A DNA stretch of 35,642 bases, taken from NCBI RefSeq assembly GCF_900566085.1, contig NZ_UPHT01000183.1, positions 1 through 35,642 of the forward strand, read 5' to 3'. Below are positions 6,834-14,769 of the stretch, piece after piece. This DNA comes from Mycobacterium attenuatum. GTDB taxonomy: Bacteria > Actinomycetota > Actinomycetes > Mycobacteriales > Mycobacteriaceae. Every line of letters begins with the position of its first letter. The stretch's first letter is position 1. Under the pieces are notes generated by a model. It had not been told where the DNA came from. It ran no database searches and worked only from the letters and a program-made list of their open reading frames with translations. The position numbers were made by a program, and so were the translations under genes.

Positions 6834-9674
6834 ATGCTGGCAAACTACCAATCCATGAGCGGCAACGATGCGGTCAACCGGGAGATCGAAGTGATCCTGC
6901 CGCGTGACCCCCAAGGGCGCCAGACCGCATTGGAGCTGTTGCGTTCGGCGATTATTCCCTGGTTGGTCACCATCAATCCCGACACCGATCAACCGGTGCC
7001 GCGGGCGGCACGCCAGGCGGATCTGCCCGAAGCAAGCCGACCACTGATTGACGCGCTGGTGCAAAAGCAACTGCTGGTGCGCAAGGAACGCGACGGGCAG
7101 GTGGTCGTGGAGATCGCGCTGGAAAGCCTGCTGCAGCAATGGGATGAGCTGGCCGGTTGGCTACGCGCCGAACGGCACAACCTCAAAGCCGCCGATGACA
7201 TCGAGCGCAGCGCCACCGCTTGGACCGCCCACCACCGTGACCCCGCTTGGCTGCTCACCGGCACCCGGCTCGCCGATGCCGAAAATATCGCCAGCACAAC
7301 CGAATTCACCGATCGTCTCGCCAGCGCGCACGATTACCTGGCCGCCTCACGGCAGGCCGAAAACGAGCGCATGGACAACGACACCGGCGAATCCCACGCC
7401 GCCGAGCTACGCAACCGGGTACGCACCCTACGTGCGGTCCTGACCGGCACTGCTGTCATCGCCCTTGTCGCTGTGATCGTGGCCGTGGCCGGATTCGTTC
7501 AGGCCATCCATGCCAAGCAGCTGGCGGACACGCGGAACCGCGAAGCGATTGCCGCGCAGCTGAGCTCGCAGGGACAGGCCATCCTCGCGGGCGTCCGCGC
7601 CGGCGGCGAGGTGCGCGCGATCCAGCAGATCCTCGCCGCACCGGCCATCGCGCCCAGCACCGACATCGGTGCGCTGCTCACCGCCGTGGTGGAGCGACAG
7701 TCCACCATCAAGATCATCAATACCCCTGCGGCGCTATTCAGTGTGGCGTTCAGTCCCGACGGGCGGCGCATCGTTTCCGGCACCGCCGACAAGACGCTGC
7801 GGTTGTGGGACGCGGGCACCGGGGCGCCCAGCGGCGCCCCGCTGTCCGGCCATACCGATGCGGTGGCCAGTGTGGCGTTCAGCCCCGACGGGCGGCGCAT
7901 CGTGTCGGGCAGCTATGACGCCACAGTGCGATTGTGGGACGCCGGCACTGGCGCGCCTATCGGCGCCCCGCTGACGGGCCACAGCGGTCCGGTGGCCAGT
8001 GTGGCGTTCAGCCCCGACGGGCGCCGCATCGTCTCAGCTGGCGGCACCATCGCCGACGGAACAGTGCGGTTGTGGGACGCCGACACCGGCCAACAGGTCG
8101 GCGCCCTGCTGACCAACGGCCCATGGGACAGCGTGGCGTACAGCCCCGATGGGCGGCGCATCGTCTCCGGCAGCGGCTCCGTCGGCAACATCGGAACCGG
8201 CGTGGTGCAGTTGTGGGACGCGAACACCGGCCAGCCCGTCGGGCAACCGCTCGACGGTGGCACCGGGCCGGTGCTCAGTGTGGCGTTCAGCCCCGACGGG
8301 CGGCGAATCGCCTCGGGCAGCGCCGACAAGACGCTGCGAATGTGGGACGCCGGCACCGGCGCACTGCTCGGCGCCCCGCTCACTGGCCACACCGACGCGG
8401 TGACCAGCGTGGCGTTCAGCCCCGACGGGCGCGGTGCCTACTCCGGCAGCGCCGACGGGACGGTGCGGAGGTGGGACGCCGGTACGGGCCAGCCGATCGG
8501 CGCACCGCTGACCGGCCACGCCGGCCCGGTGGCGGCTGTGGCGGTCAGTCCCGATGGGGGGCGCATCGTCTCCGTTAGTCCGGATGGGCGGCGCACCCGC
8601 TCCGGCAGCTTCGGCGGCACGTTGCAGGTATGGGACGCCGGCACCGGCCCACAGATCGGCGCCCCGCTGACTGGCCACACCGATGCGGTGACCAGCGTGG
8701 CGTGGAGTTCCGATGGGCGGCGCATCGTCTCCGGCAGCGACGACAAGACGCTGCGGTTGTGGGACGCCGGCACCGGCGCGCCCATCGGCGCCGCGTTGAC
8801 CGGCCACAGTGGCCCGGTGACCAGCGTGGCGTTCAGCCCCGACGGGCACCGCGTCGTGTCCGGCAGCCGCGACAACACGCTGCGGGTGTGGGACGCCGGC
8901 ACCGGCCAGCAGGTCGGCGCCCCGCTGACCGGCCATACCCTGTGGGTGGAGAGCGTGGCGTTCAGCCCCGACGGGCACCGTATCGTCTCCGGCAGCGCGG
9001 ACAACACGTTGCGGTTGTGGGACGCCGGCACCGGCCAGCAGGTCGGCGCCCCATGGACTGGCCACACCAACTCGGTGGCCGGTGTGGCGTTCAGTCCCGA
9101 CGGGCACCGCGTCGTGTCCGGCAGCTACGACAAGACGGTGCGGGTGTGGGACGCCGGCACCGGCCAGCAGGTCGGCGCCCCCCTGACCGGCCATACCGAT
9201 GCGGTAACCAGTGTGGCGTTCAGTCCCGACGGGCGGCGCATCGTCTCCGGCAGCATCGACACCACACTGCGGTTGTGGGACGCCGGCACCGGCGCACCCA
9301 TCGGTGCGCCGTTGACCGGCCACACTGACTCGGTGACCAGCGTCGCGTTTAGCTCCGACGGGCGCCGCGTCGTCTCCGGCGGCAGCATCGCCGACGGCAC
9401 GGTGCGGTTGTGGGAGGTGGCCACCGGCCAGCAGATCGGACCAGCGCTAAGCGACCACGCCGGCACGGTGTTCGGCGTGGCGTTTAGCCCCGACGGGCGG
9501 CGCATCGTCTCCGGGGGCCTCGACAGGGCACTGCGGTGGTGGCCGGGACCCGCGGCCTGGGCTGACCTGCTGTGCGACAAGCTCGTCGCGAATATGAGCC
9601 GCAACCAGTGGGCGGACTGGGTGTCCGCTGACGTCGACTACATCAGGCTCTGCCCCAACCTGCCCATTCCCTAA
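6834..9674 (+). CDS. N-terminally truncated STAND-type WD40 protein, 14 repeats
   Basis: A 946-residue frame. Residues 1-170 match the helical/winged segment that follows the P-loop NTPase in mycobacterial nSTAND1-WD40 proteins (LELLRSAIIPWLVTINPD, LVRKERDGQVVVEIALESLL, RDPAWLLTGTRLADAE). A transmembrane helix follows at 201-223, then 14 WD40 repeats from about residue 301 and a terminal tail LCDKL..NMSR.QW..WVSADVDY...CPNLPI shared with the protein at 3675. No Walker motif is present and an in-frame stop lies 36 bases before ATG 6834, so the NTPase module is gone. The start lacks a clear Shine-Dalgarno, so the gene may be unexpressed. If made, it would be a membrane-tethered propeller scaffold with no switch domain. 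Confidence 0.75.
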   Translation: MLANYQSMSGNDAVNREIEVILPRDPQGRQTALELLRSAIIPWLVTINPDTDQPVPRAARQADLPEASRPLIDALVQKQLLVRKERDGQVVVEIALESLLQQWDELAGWLRAERHNLKAADDIERSATAWTAHHRDPAWLLTGTRLADAENIASTTEFTDRLASAHDYLAASRQAENERMDNDTGESHAAELRNRVRTLRAVLTGTAVIALVAVIVAVAGFVQAIHAKQLADTRNREAIAAQLSSQGQAILAGVRAGGEVRAIQQILAAPAIAPSTDIGALLTAVVERQSTIKIINTPAALFSVAFSPDGRRIVSGTADKTLRLWDAGTGAPSGAPLSGHTDAVASVAFSPDGRRIVSGSYDATVRLWDAGTGAPIGAPLTGHSGPVASVAFSPDGRRIVSAGGTIADGTVRLWDADTGQQVGALLTNGPWDSVAYSPDGRRIVSGSGSVGNIGTGVVQLWDANTGQPVGQPLDGGTGPVLSVAFSPDGRRIASGSADKTLRMWDAGTGALLGAPLTGHTDAVTSVAFSPDGRGAYSGSADGTVRRWDAGTGQPIGAPLTGHAGPVAAVAVSPDGGRIVSVSPDGRRTRSGSFGGTLQVWDAGTGPQIGAPLTGHTDAVTSVAWSSDGRRIVSGSDDKTLRLWDAGTGAPIGAALTGHSGPVTSVAFSPDGHRVVSGSRDNTLRVWDAGTGQQVGAPLTGHTLWVESVAFSPDGHRIVSGSADNTLRLWDAGTGQQVGAPWTGHTNSVAGVAFSPDGHRVVSGSYDKTVRVWDAGTGQQVGAPLTGHTDAVTSVAFSPDGRRIVSGSIDTTLRLWDAGTGAPIGAPLTGHTDSVTSVAFSSDGRRVVSGGSIADGTVRLWEVATGQQIGPALSDHAGTVFGVAFSPDGRRIVSGGLDRALRWWPGPAAWADLLCDKLVANMSRNQWADWVSADVDYIRLCPNLPIP
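7735..9545 (+). repeat. Tandem WD40-coding repeats, about 126-bp unit, 14 copies
   Basis: Each unit carries near-identical blocks such as GTGTGGCGTTCAGCCCCGAC followed by a stretch encoding TLRLWDAGTG. Conservation at the nucleotide level is much higher than in the 14 repeats of the gene at 3675, which points to recent expansion or gene conversion. One unit (about 8536-8625) contains an internal partial duplication of the SPDG.R segment. Confidence 0.8.
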
Positions 9675-9862
9675 GACGGCCAGCGCCAATTCCCAGCGCA
9701 GCGGCCAAGACTGTGGCCCCAGAGCCGGAACTGCGGTGACATGGTGGGACGGCACGAGAAGGTGGTTATGCACACTCTGCAATCACGTGAGCAGTACCTG
9801 GAACTGGGCGGATCGCCCTCCGGGCCGAGACCCATTGGCCGGCGGCGCATCCGGGGGGTATC

Positions 9863-10930
9863 GTGACGGCGCCGTTGCCGGCGCAGGGTTGGTATCCGGA
9901 TCCGGAAGACAGCGGTCGGCGTCGGTACTGGGACGGCGCGGCGTGGACGCATCGGGGCGAATTGCCATACGCTCCTCAGCGTCGGGATCAAGTCGACATG
10001 ACAATCGCGGAAAACCTTCGTCCTGATAACCCCGAGACGACTGGAAGAGCTTCCGGCCTCACGATTAGCAGGGGAATCTCGCTGATCTTGCTGGCGCTCG
10101 TATTCGGGAGCATTGCTGGCGCATCCTTACCCGAAGGCCCTACTCACTGGAATGAGTATGCCACTGCGGGGGCCGACACTATTTGGCGCACTTACTTTTT
10201 GGCAGTCGAGACGCTCTGTGTTGTGGCGTTGATTCTGGGTATTGTTTCGCTGGCAAGACCTGCACGTCACCCGATGTTCAGCGTTGCCGAAGGTGCGGCG
10301 GTGATCGTCGTCGGGGTGATCGGCTGTCTACTCGGCTTTTTGTCTGTCGGTAACGGAAGTGATGTGGCGACCCCGCTCACCTTTTTCGGTACGGGCAGCC
10401 TGTTCACACTCGGCGGTGGAATAACGACGTTGTTGTCGGTGATTACTGTCGTCGACCTACGCCGTTCCAGAACTCGGCCGTCGTCGCCGGCGCTGCCGTC
10501 CGGATTGCAGCCCGCCCCATTGGGATTGCGTTTTCTCGCCCGGCTGATCGACGCCATTCTGGTCGGCATCATCACGGTGCCGCTGGCCATGCTGACCGAA
10601 ATGCACATCGGGACGACCGGATTGTTCACCGGTTTGTTCTCCGGGTTGCTTGCCTTCGTCTACTTCGTGGCGTTCGAGGCGAGCCAGGGCGGCACCCTGG
10701 GCAAGAAGCTGCTGCGCATGCGGGTACGCGGACCGGCCGGCGCCGAAAGACCCACCCTGCGCCAGTCCGCCGTCCGCAACCTTGTCACCTTGCTTGCGGT
10801 CATCCCCTTCCTGGGGGAAGTGCTCATGCTCTTCGGCGCCATCGTGATCGCGGCGACCATCCAGTCCAGCCCCACCAAGCAAGGCAGACATGACGAGTTC
10901 GCAGGCGGAACCCAGGTGGTGAAGGTCTGA
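9863..10930 (+). CDS. DUF2510-RDD family membrane protein
   Basis: A 355-residue protein starting at GTG 9863, after a G-rich stretch that is only a modest ribosome binding site. Residues 8-30 form a DUF2510 motif (GWYPDPEDSGRRRYWDGAAWT), a short aromatic module common on actinobacterial membrane proteins. Several hydrophobic helices follow at about 65-190. The C-terminal RDD domain is clear: LGLRFLARLIDAILVG, then GTLGKKLLRMRV, then LRQSAVRNLVTLL. RDD proteins are integral membrane proteins, some implicated in ion transport, but no substrate can be assigned here. It ends 28 bp from the convergent gene at 10959. Confidence 0.85.
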   Translation: MTAPLPAQGWYPDPEDSGRRRYWDGAAWTHRGELPYAPQRRDQVDMTIAENLRPDNPETTGRASGLTISRGISLILLALVFGSIAGASLPEGPTHWNEYATAGADTIWRTYFLAVETLCVVALILGIVSLARPARHPMFSVAEGAAVIVVGVIGCLLGFLSVGNGSDVATPLTFFGTGSLFTLGGGITTLLSVITVVDLRRSRTRPSSPALPSGLQPAPLGLRFLARLIDAILVGIITVPLAMLTEMHIGTTGLFTGLFSGLLAFVYFVAFEASQGGTLGKKLLRMRVRGPAGAERPTLRQSAVRNLVTLLAVIPFLGEVLMLFGAIVIAATIQSSPTKQGRHDEFAGGTQVVKV

Positions 10931-10958
10931 TTGCGGTGATCGTCGGTTTCGACTCTCA

Positions 10959-12464
10959 TTAGGGATGCGGGCTGGTGCTGGGTGGCGCAGGTGGCGGCGC
11001 GAACAGTGCTGGGTCGGCCAGCACCACTGCCGCGGACACATTGCCTGTCCGTGTCACCGACAGCGGCGTTCGATAGACGAATCCTTGGTTGTCGCATCCA
11101 GCGCTGATGGCGGTGTCGCTCTGGCTGCCTCGAAGCGTGCCGTCCGGCCGCGGCTCCAATGACCACTCGTAGATCTCGGTGGTCGCAGTTTTGGGGTTCG
11201 TCCCTCCTGGGCATCCCTGCCCAGGCCCGATGTGAGGCGTCTGCTGCCAGTGACCTTCGGCAAAACGCAGGACCATGCCGCCGCCGACCGGCCCATGGGG
11301 GCTTTCCTCGGCCAGTTGGGCACCCGTGGCGACGCATCCAGCCGATGTGCACAAGGACCGAAAAGCCCACCAGTCGACACTGGGTGTCAGGTCGTCACCA
11401 ATTGCTGGCTTGCCGTTCACCGTCTGCTTTGCCCACAGGTACTCCACGCGGAAGGTGCCGTCGAGTACCGGCGTCACACCCGCGACCACGGGAACCGGGC
11501 TGCTGGTCCGTGGGATGGCGGCGATGGTCGACGGATCGGCCACTGTAACGGTGGGCGGCACGTCGCCGGTATGCACCGCGACCAGCGGAGCCTGCCAGAC
11601 CGTGCCGATAAAGCCGCATTCATCGGTCAACACGGTATTGGTCCAAACGCCGCGAAGAGACTTGTCGGGCTGTGGCGCCACCGACCACGAAATCAGTTGG
11701 GTCTCTGTGCCCGGGCCGACTTTCGCGTCTGCTCCCAGGCACCGCTTGCGCGGGTATTGATGCCTGACGGGTGTTCGCTGCCAGCCACCGTTGACGAAAT
11801 GCAATTCGGCGGTAAGTGGGGGTGCGGCTGCCATTTGGTGGTTCGTGTTGTCTAGCTGGATGGCGCTGGCGACACACCCCGTGGCCGAGCAAGACGAGCG
11901 AAGCGCCCACCAGGTGCTGGCGTTGGTGGTGTCGGAAGAGGGTGCCGTGGCGCCGTTTTCGGTCTGCTTGGCCCAGTCGATGTCCAGCCGATAGGTGCCT
12001 TCGAGTACGGCGGCCGGAGGGGGTTTGGCGGCGGTGGTGTTGTTTTTCTTGGTCAGGTAGCCGACGACAGCGATGACAGCGACGACTGTGAACAACAACA
12101 CCACCACCCCTGCCGTCGTCCCGATGAGGATCCGGCGCCGGCCGCCCCGCTTCGGCCCGGCCGCGGCGGGTCGGTACTCGGTGCCCCGGGCAGGAGTTAG
12201 CGGTTGCTGCGCATCGTGAGAGCCAGGAAACGCCTCGATCACCGGTGGCAGTGGCGGTCCGCTCGCGGCAACAGAGTATTCCGGCGGGGGCTCTGTCGGT
12301 TGGGGGCTCGAGTCGACGTCGGCAGGACTTCCGGGTTCTGCGGTTCCCGCGCTGGGCCGGACGCCGGTAGGGTCCTGTGGCTGCGCGGGTGGCCCGTCGG
12401 AGCTCACGACATCTGGCGGCTCAGCGTGTGCCCAGGGCCAGTGCGGATCGAAATCGTTGGACAC
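10959..12464 (-). CDS. Single-pass membrane protein with two tandem extracellular sensor domains
   Basis: A 501-residue protein. I chose GTG 12464 because AAAGGA (complement of 12472-12477) is seven bases upstream and the start VSNDFDP matches VSNDVDP of the relatives at 30410 and 32055; the in-frame ATG at 12470 is too close to that site. Order: Pro-rich cytoplasmic tail with GPPLPPVIEAFPG at 69-81, a basic stretch, one TM helix (about 111-137), then two copies of one domain (about 153-320 and 330-495), each with WAKQT.NG, WWA.RS.C...GCVA, W..TP, W.(L/V).P.PD..LRG, CG or CD, and TG(D/N)V...V.(V/L)ADP. I recall this domain outside the membrane on mycobacterial Ser/Thr kinases. There is no kinase here, so it is an orphan receptor. 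It is divergent from the operon that starts at 12663. Confidence 0.85.
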   Translation of the reverse strand: MSNDFDPHWPWAHAEPPDVVSSDGPPAQPQDPTGVRPSAGTAEPGSPADVDSSPQPTEPPPEYSVAASGPPLPPVIEAFPGSHDAQQPLTPARGTEYRPAAAGPKRGGRRRILIGTTAGVVVLLFTVVAVIAVVGYLTKKNNTTAAKPPPAAVLEGTYRLDIDWAKQTENGATAPSSDTTNASTWWALRSSCSATGCVASAIQLDNTNHQMAAAPPLTAELHFVNGGWQRTPVRHQYPRKRCLGADAKVGPGTETQLISWSVAPQPDKSLRGVWTNTVLTDECGFIGTVWQAPLVAVHTGDVPPTVTVADPSTIAAIPRTSSPVPVVAGVTPVLDGTFRVEYLWAKQTVNGKPAIGDDLTPSVDWWAFRSLCTSAGCVATGAQLAEESPHGPVGGGMVLRFAEGHWQQTPHIGPGQGCPGGTNPKTATTEIYEWSLEPRPDGTLRGSQSDTAISAGCDNQGFVYRTPLSVTRTGNVSAAVVLADPALFAPPPAPPSTSPHP

Positions 12465-12662
12465 ATGCATTTCCTTTCGCGCACGGCACATCTCGGATCG
12501 TAGTAGTGAGACGCTGGTGGGCAGCGGGAAACCCAGGATCAGGTCGGAGGCCGCGTCGCCGGTTGCATGCCGTAACCGATCGGTTGTCTGCGATAAGGGT
12601 GACCTGGAGCCGGTGATAGTGCAATCTAAAGCGATGCAGGCGGTCAGGCCGGGGAGGCGCAC

Positions 12663-13343
12663 ATGACTTCTGACGGATCCGGCCGGGACCCAGCGGACCC
12701 GTTCGGCGCCGACTCCTTCGATGCCGGGCCATTCGGTGGTGGCGGCCCGGGCCACGGTGCACCGGCGCCGCCTGATCGTCCCCAGGGCGAGGTCAACACG
12801 CTGGCCACACTGTCGATAGTTTTCGCGTTCTTCTTCGCCCCGGCCGGGGTTGTGCTGGGCCACGTTGCGCTGGCGCGGATCTCCCGTAGCGGCGAACAGG
12901 GTCGCGACCGCGCGCTGATCGGCCTGACGCTGTCGTATGCGTTCATCCTGTTCGCGGCGGTCGCCCTGGTGGTGTGGCTGGTCATGGGTGGCGGTAGAGG
13001 TCCTGCGCCAGGAGGGACGACCACCCCGACCACCACACCGACCACAGCCGCCCCGTCGACGAGCATCGTCACCAGCATCGTCACCGCGCCGTCGACGACG
13101 CGGCCAACGTTCCCGGTTGAGGACATGCGGGTCGGCGACTGCGTGGAGATACAGCACCTCTATCCCGACCCGACGAACCCCGATCAAACGCAGATAAGCC
13201 TGTTCTACTCCGTGCCATGCGAGGTTCGCGACGGGGTGTTTCGGGTCGACAAAATCGCCACGCAGAGGAGCCAGTGCCCCGGCTACGCACTGGTCAACGC
13301 CGATGAGACCCTCTTCGCCTGCGTCTCCAATTTCCGTGGATGA
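12663..13343 (+). CDS. DUF4190-type membrane protein with extracytoplasmic Cys-containing domain
   Basis: A 226-residue protein from ATG 12663, preceded by GGGGAGG. Order: a Gly/Pro-rich cytoplasmic tail with DPF at 12-14; a DUF4190-like hairpin of two TM helices (about 45-70 and 84-106) with GVVLGHVALARISRSGEQGR between them; a Thr/Pro linker; and a C-terminal outside domain beginning VGDCVEIQ with further Cys at C..R.GVFRV, SQCPGY and FACVS, suggesting disulfides. The same plan recurs in the next gene. It may be the first gene of the transcript leading into the tubulin/GTPase operon, although a 112-bp gap follows. Function unknown. Confidence 0.8.
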   Translation: MTSDGSGRDPADPFGADSFDAGPFGGGGPGHGAPAPPDRPQGEVNTLATLSIVFAFFFAPAGVVLGHVALARISRSGEQGRDRALIGLTLSYAFILFAAVALVVWLVMGGGRGPAPGGTTTPTTTPTTAAPSTSIVTSIVTAPSTTRPTFPVEDMRVGDCVEIQHLYPDPTNPDQTQISLFYSVPCEVRDGVFRVDKIATQRSQCPGYALVNADETLFACVSNFRG

Positions 13344-13443
13344 CCCGGCGAGTGTATTTGCCTGTAAGAAGCCATGAATGGTGTCGCCGTTTCCCGTCGT
13401 TGCAGGAATCCGGTAACCGGGGCCGACGGGAGCACCGGACCGA

Positions 13444-13449
13444 TAGACT
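13444..13449 (+). promoter_or_regulatory. Putative -10 element, leaderless start of the gene at 13456
   Basis: TAGACT fits TANNNT and ends six bases before GTG 13456. No Shine-Dalgarno precedes that GTG, so a leaderless transcript starting at the codon is the simplest reading. It would be an internal promoter that can drive the downstream operon. Confidence 0.45.
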
Positions 13450-13455
13450 GCGTCG

Positions 13456-14139
13456 GTGAACCACGCTGGGGATCCGTTTCGCCAGGATCCTGCTGATCAG
13501 TTCGGTACGAGCAGCGGGCCGCCCGCGGTCAGCTACCCGCAGCCGGGCGGCGATCCGTGGCCGGTCGGAGGAAACGCGTTCCCCACTCCGCCCGTCCAGA
13601 AGCCGAGCTTGGACACGTTTGCGGTGCTGTCATCGATCCTGGCCGTCCCGATGCCCCCGGCGGCCGTCGTGCTCGGGCATCTGGCGTTGCCCCGAATCCG
13701 CCGCACGGGCGAACGCGGACGGTTAGCGGCCATCCTGGGGCTGGTGATCGGGTACCTGATGTGTGTGGTGCTCTTGGCCGGGGCAATCTGGGTGGCAACG
13801 ACCAGTCGCGCGCCGTCGAGTCGGAACGCGGCCACGCCGACCCCGAGTGCACCGTCGCTGCCAGCGTCGACGTCGACGTCGACGTCGATTGTGACGGTGC
13901 CACCGTCCATCCGGCCACGCGTGAAGCTCGATCTCAGCCAGGCCGCGGTGGGCACCTGCGTGGAAATTCAGCGCCGAGGAACCCAGGCGGATGAGCTTGA
14001 TCTGTTCAAGGTCGACTGCGAGCACCGCCAAGGCGTGTACGTGGTCGCCGCTCGGGTCAACAATCAGTATGAGTGCAAGTCCACATACATCGCTGCGCCT
14101 CCGGACCGCGCGTTCGCCGTGTGCTTGAACCTGTACTGA
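13456..14139 (+). CDS. DUF4190-type membrane protein, paralogue of the preceding gene
   Basis: A 227-residue protein starting at GTG 13456. It has the same architecture as the product of 12663: N-terminal tail with DPF at 6-8, two TM helices with VVLGHLALPRIRRTGERGR between them, then a Ser/Thr linker encoded by a TCGACG hexanucleotide repeat (13866-13888). The outside domain begins VGTCVEIQ and keeps the Cys pattern (VDCEHRQGVYVV, YECKS, FAVCLNL). The paralogues are divergent in sequence, so this is an old duplication. Its place just before the operon and the shared tail motif suggest membership of the same system, which is inference. Confidence 0.8.
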   Translation: MNHAGDPFRQDPADQFGTSSGPPAVSYPQPGGDPWPVGGNAFPTPPVQKPSLDTFAVLSSILAVPMPPAAVVLGHLALPRIRRTGERGRLAAILGLVIGYLMCVVLLAGAIWVATTSRAPSSRNAATPTPSAPSLPASTSTSTSIVTVPPSIRPRVKLDLSQAAVGTCVEIQRRGTQADELDLFKVDCEHRQGVYVVAARVNNQYECKSTYIAAPPDRAFAVCLNLY

Positions 14140-14238
14140 TCGGTGCCCGCGGACCGCAGACAGAGGGATTGGAGACAATGCAGACCGACCGCCGGCACAC
14201 TTTCGGCGCCTCAGCCGCATCTGAGGACGGCAGCTGAG

Positions 14239-14760
14239 ATGGCGCCGTCGGATCCGTTCGACTTCAGCGATTTCGGCGCTTCCTCGACCCCCCCGTCGCC
14301 GCCGCGCAGCGCCCCGGCGCCTCGTCAATCCGCTGGGCGGGAAACGAACGGCCCATTCGACACCGGTTTTGACCCCTTCGCGGGCCAGGCCCTCGACCAG
14401 GCCCGTCCAGTTGCCGGTGACGCATTCGGGGGTTCCGATCCCGGGCTTGGCGCGCTGGTGGTCGCTCGTCCACCGGTAGCGCTTTTCGCGCTCGCTCTCG
14501 GGCTTGCGCTAGCCGGGGTTGTGATCGGAATGCTGTGGGGCACTTCGTTGCCGGCTGCGTTTACCGGGTGGCTGCTGGCCGGTCCGGTGGCGATCGGGGT
14601 GCTGGCCGAGTTCACCCGGGTGGACACCCAGCGCCGCGCCAACGCGGTGTATTCGGCGCCACGCTGGGTCGCAACCCTGTACTGGGTGGTCCTTGGCGTG
14701 TGTCTTCTGGGTATTGCCGTGGGCGCCTGGCATATCGCGATCTGGGCGGGCAGGCTGTAG
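14239..14760 (+). CDS. Small membrane protein, first gene of the tubulin/GTPase operon
   Basis: A 173-residue protein. I start it at ATG 14239; the longer frame from GTG 14143 adds 32 Arg-rich residues that look non-coding. The first 70 residues are disordered and acidic or Pro-rich, with DPF at 5-7 and 45-47. Three TM helices follow (about 77-98, 103-122, 147-170), with a loop FTRVDTQRRANAVY between the second and third. No family is recognised. The stop at 14760 is nine bases before the vWA gene, so co-expression is expected. It may be a membrane anchor or assembly factor for the vWA protein. Confidence 0.75.
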   Translation: MAPSDPFDFSDFGASSTPPSPPRSAPAPRQSAGRETNGPFDTGFDPFAGQALDQARPVAGDAFGGSDPGLGALVVARPPVALFALALGLALAGVVIGMLWGTSLPAAFTGWLLAGPVAIGVLAEFTRVDTQRRANAVYSAPRWVATLYWVVLGVCLLGIAVGAWHIAIWAGRL

Positions 14761-14769
14761 GACGAGCTG

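Noticed and set aside
8034..9323. Long minus-strand frame opposite the second WD40 gene
   Set aside because: Repetitive GVPQPQ and HDAVPVGTERH segments are the complement of WD40 repeats, with no domain of their own.
7735..9545. CRISPR-like regular repeats
   Set aside because: The regular 126-bp unit is fully coding and translates to WD40 blades; there are no spacers.
12465..13187. Upstream extension of the double-sensor gene (742-codon frame)
   Set aside because: It would overlap the DUF4190 gene antisense for 500 bp. The GTG at 12464 has a good ribosome binding site and matches the starts of two relatives.
13866..13888. TCGACG hexanucleotide repeat as a possible regulatory element
   Set aside because: It lies in frame and codes a Ser-Thr linker, so a coding explanation suffices; at most it may vary in length.
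14143..14238. Earlier GTG start for the small membrane protein
   Set aside because: It adds 32 Arg-rich residues of non-coding character; ATG 14239 begins an acidic tail like those of neighbouring proteins.
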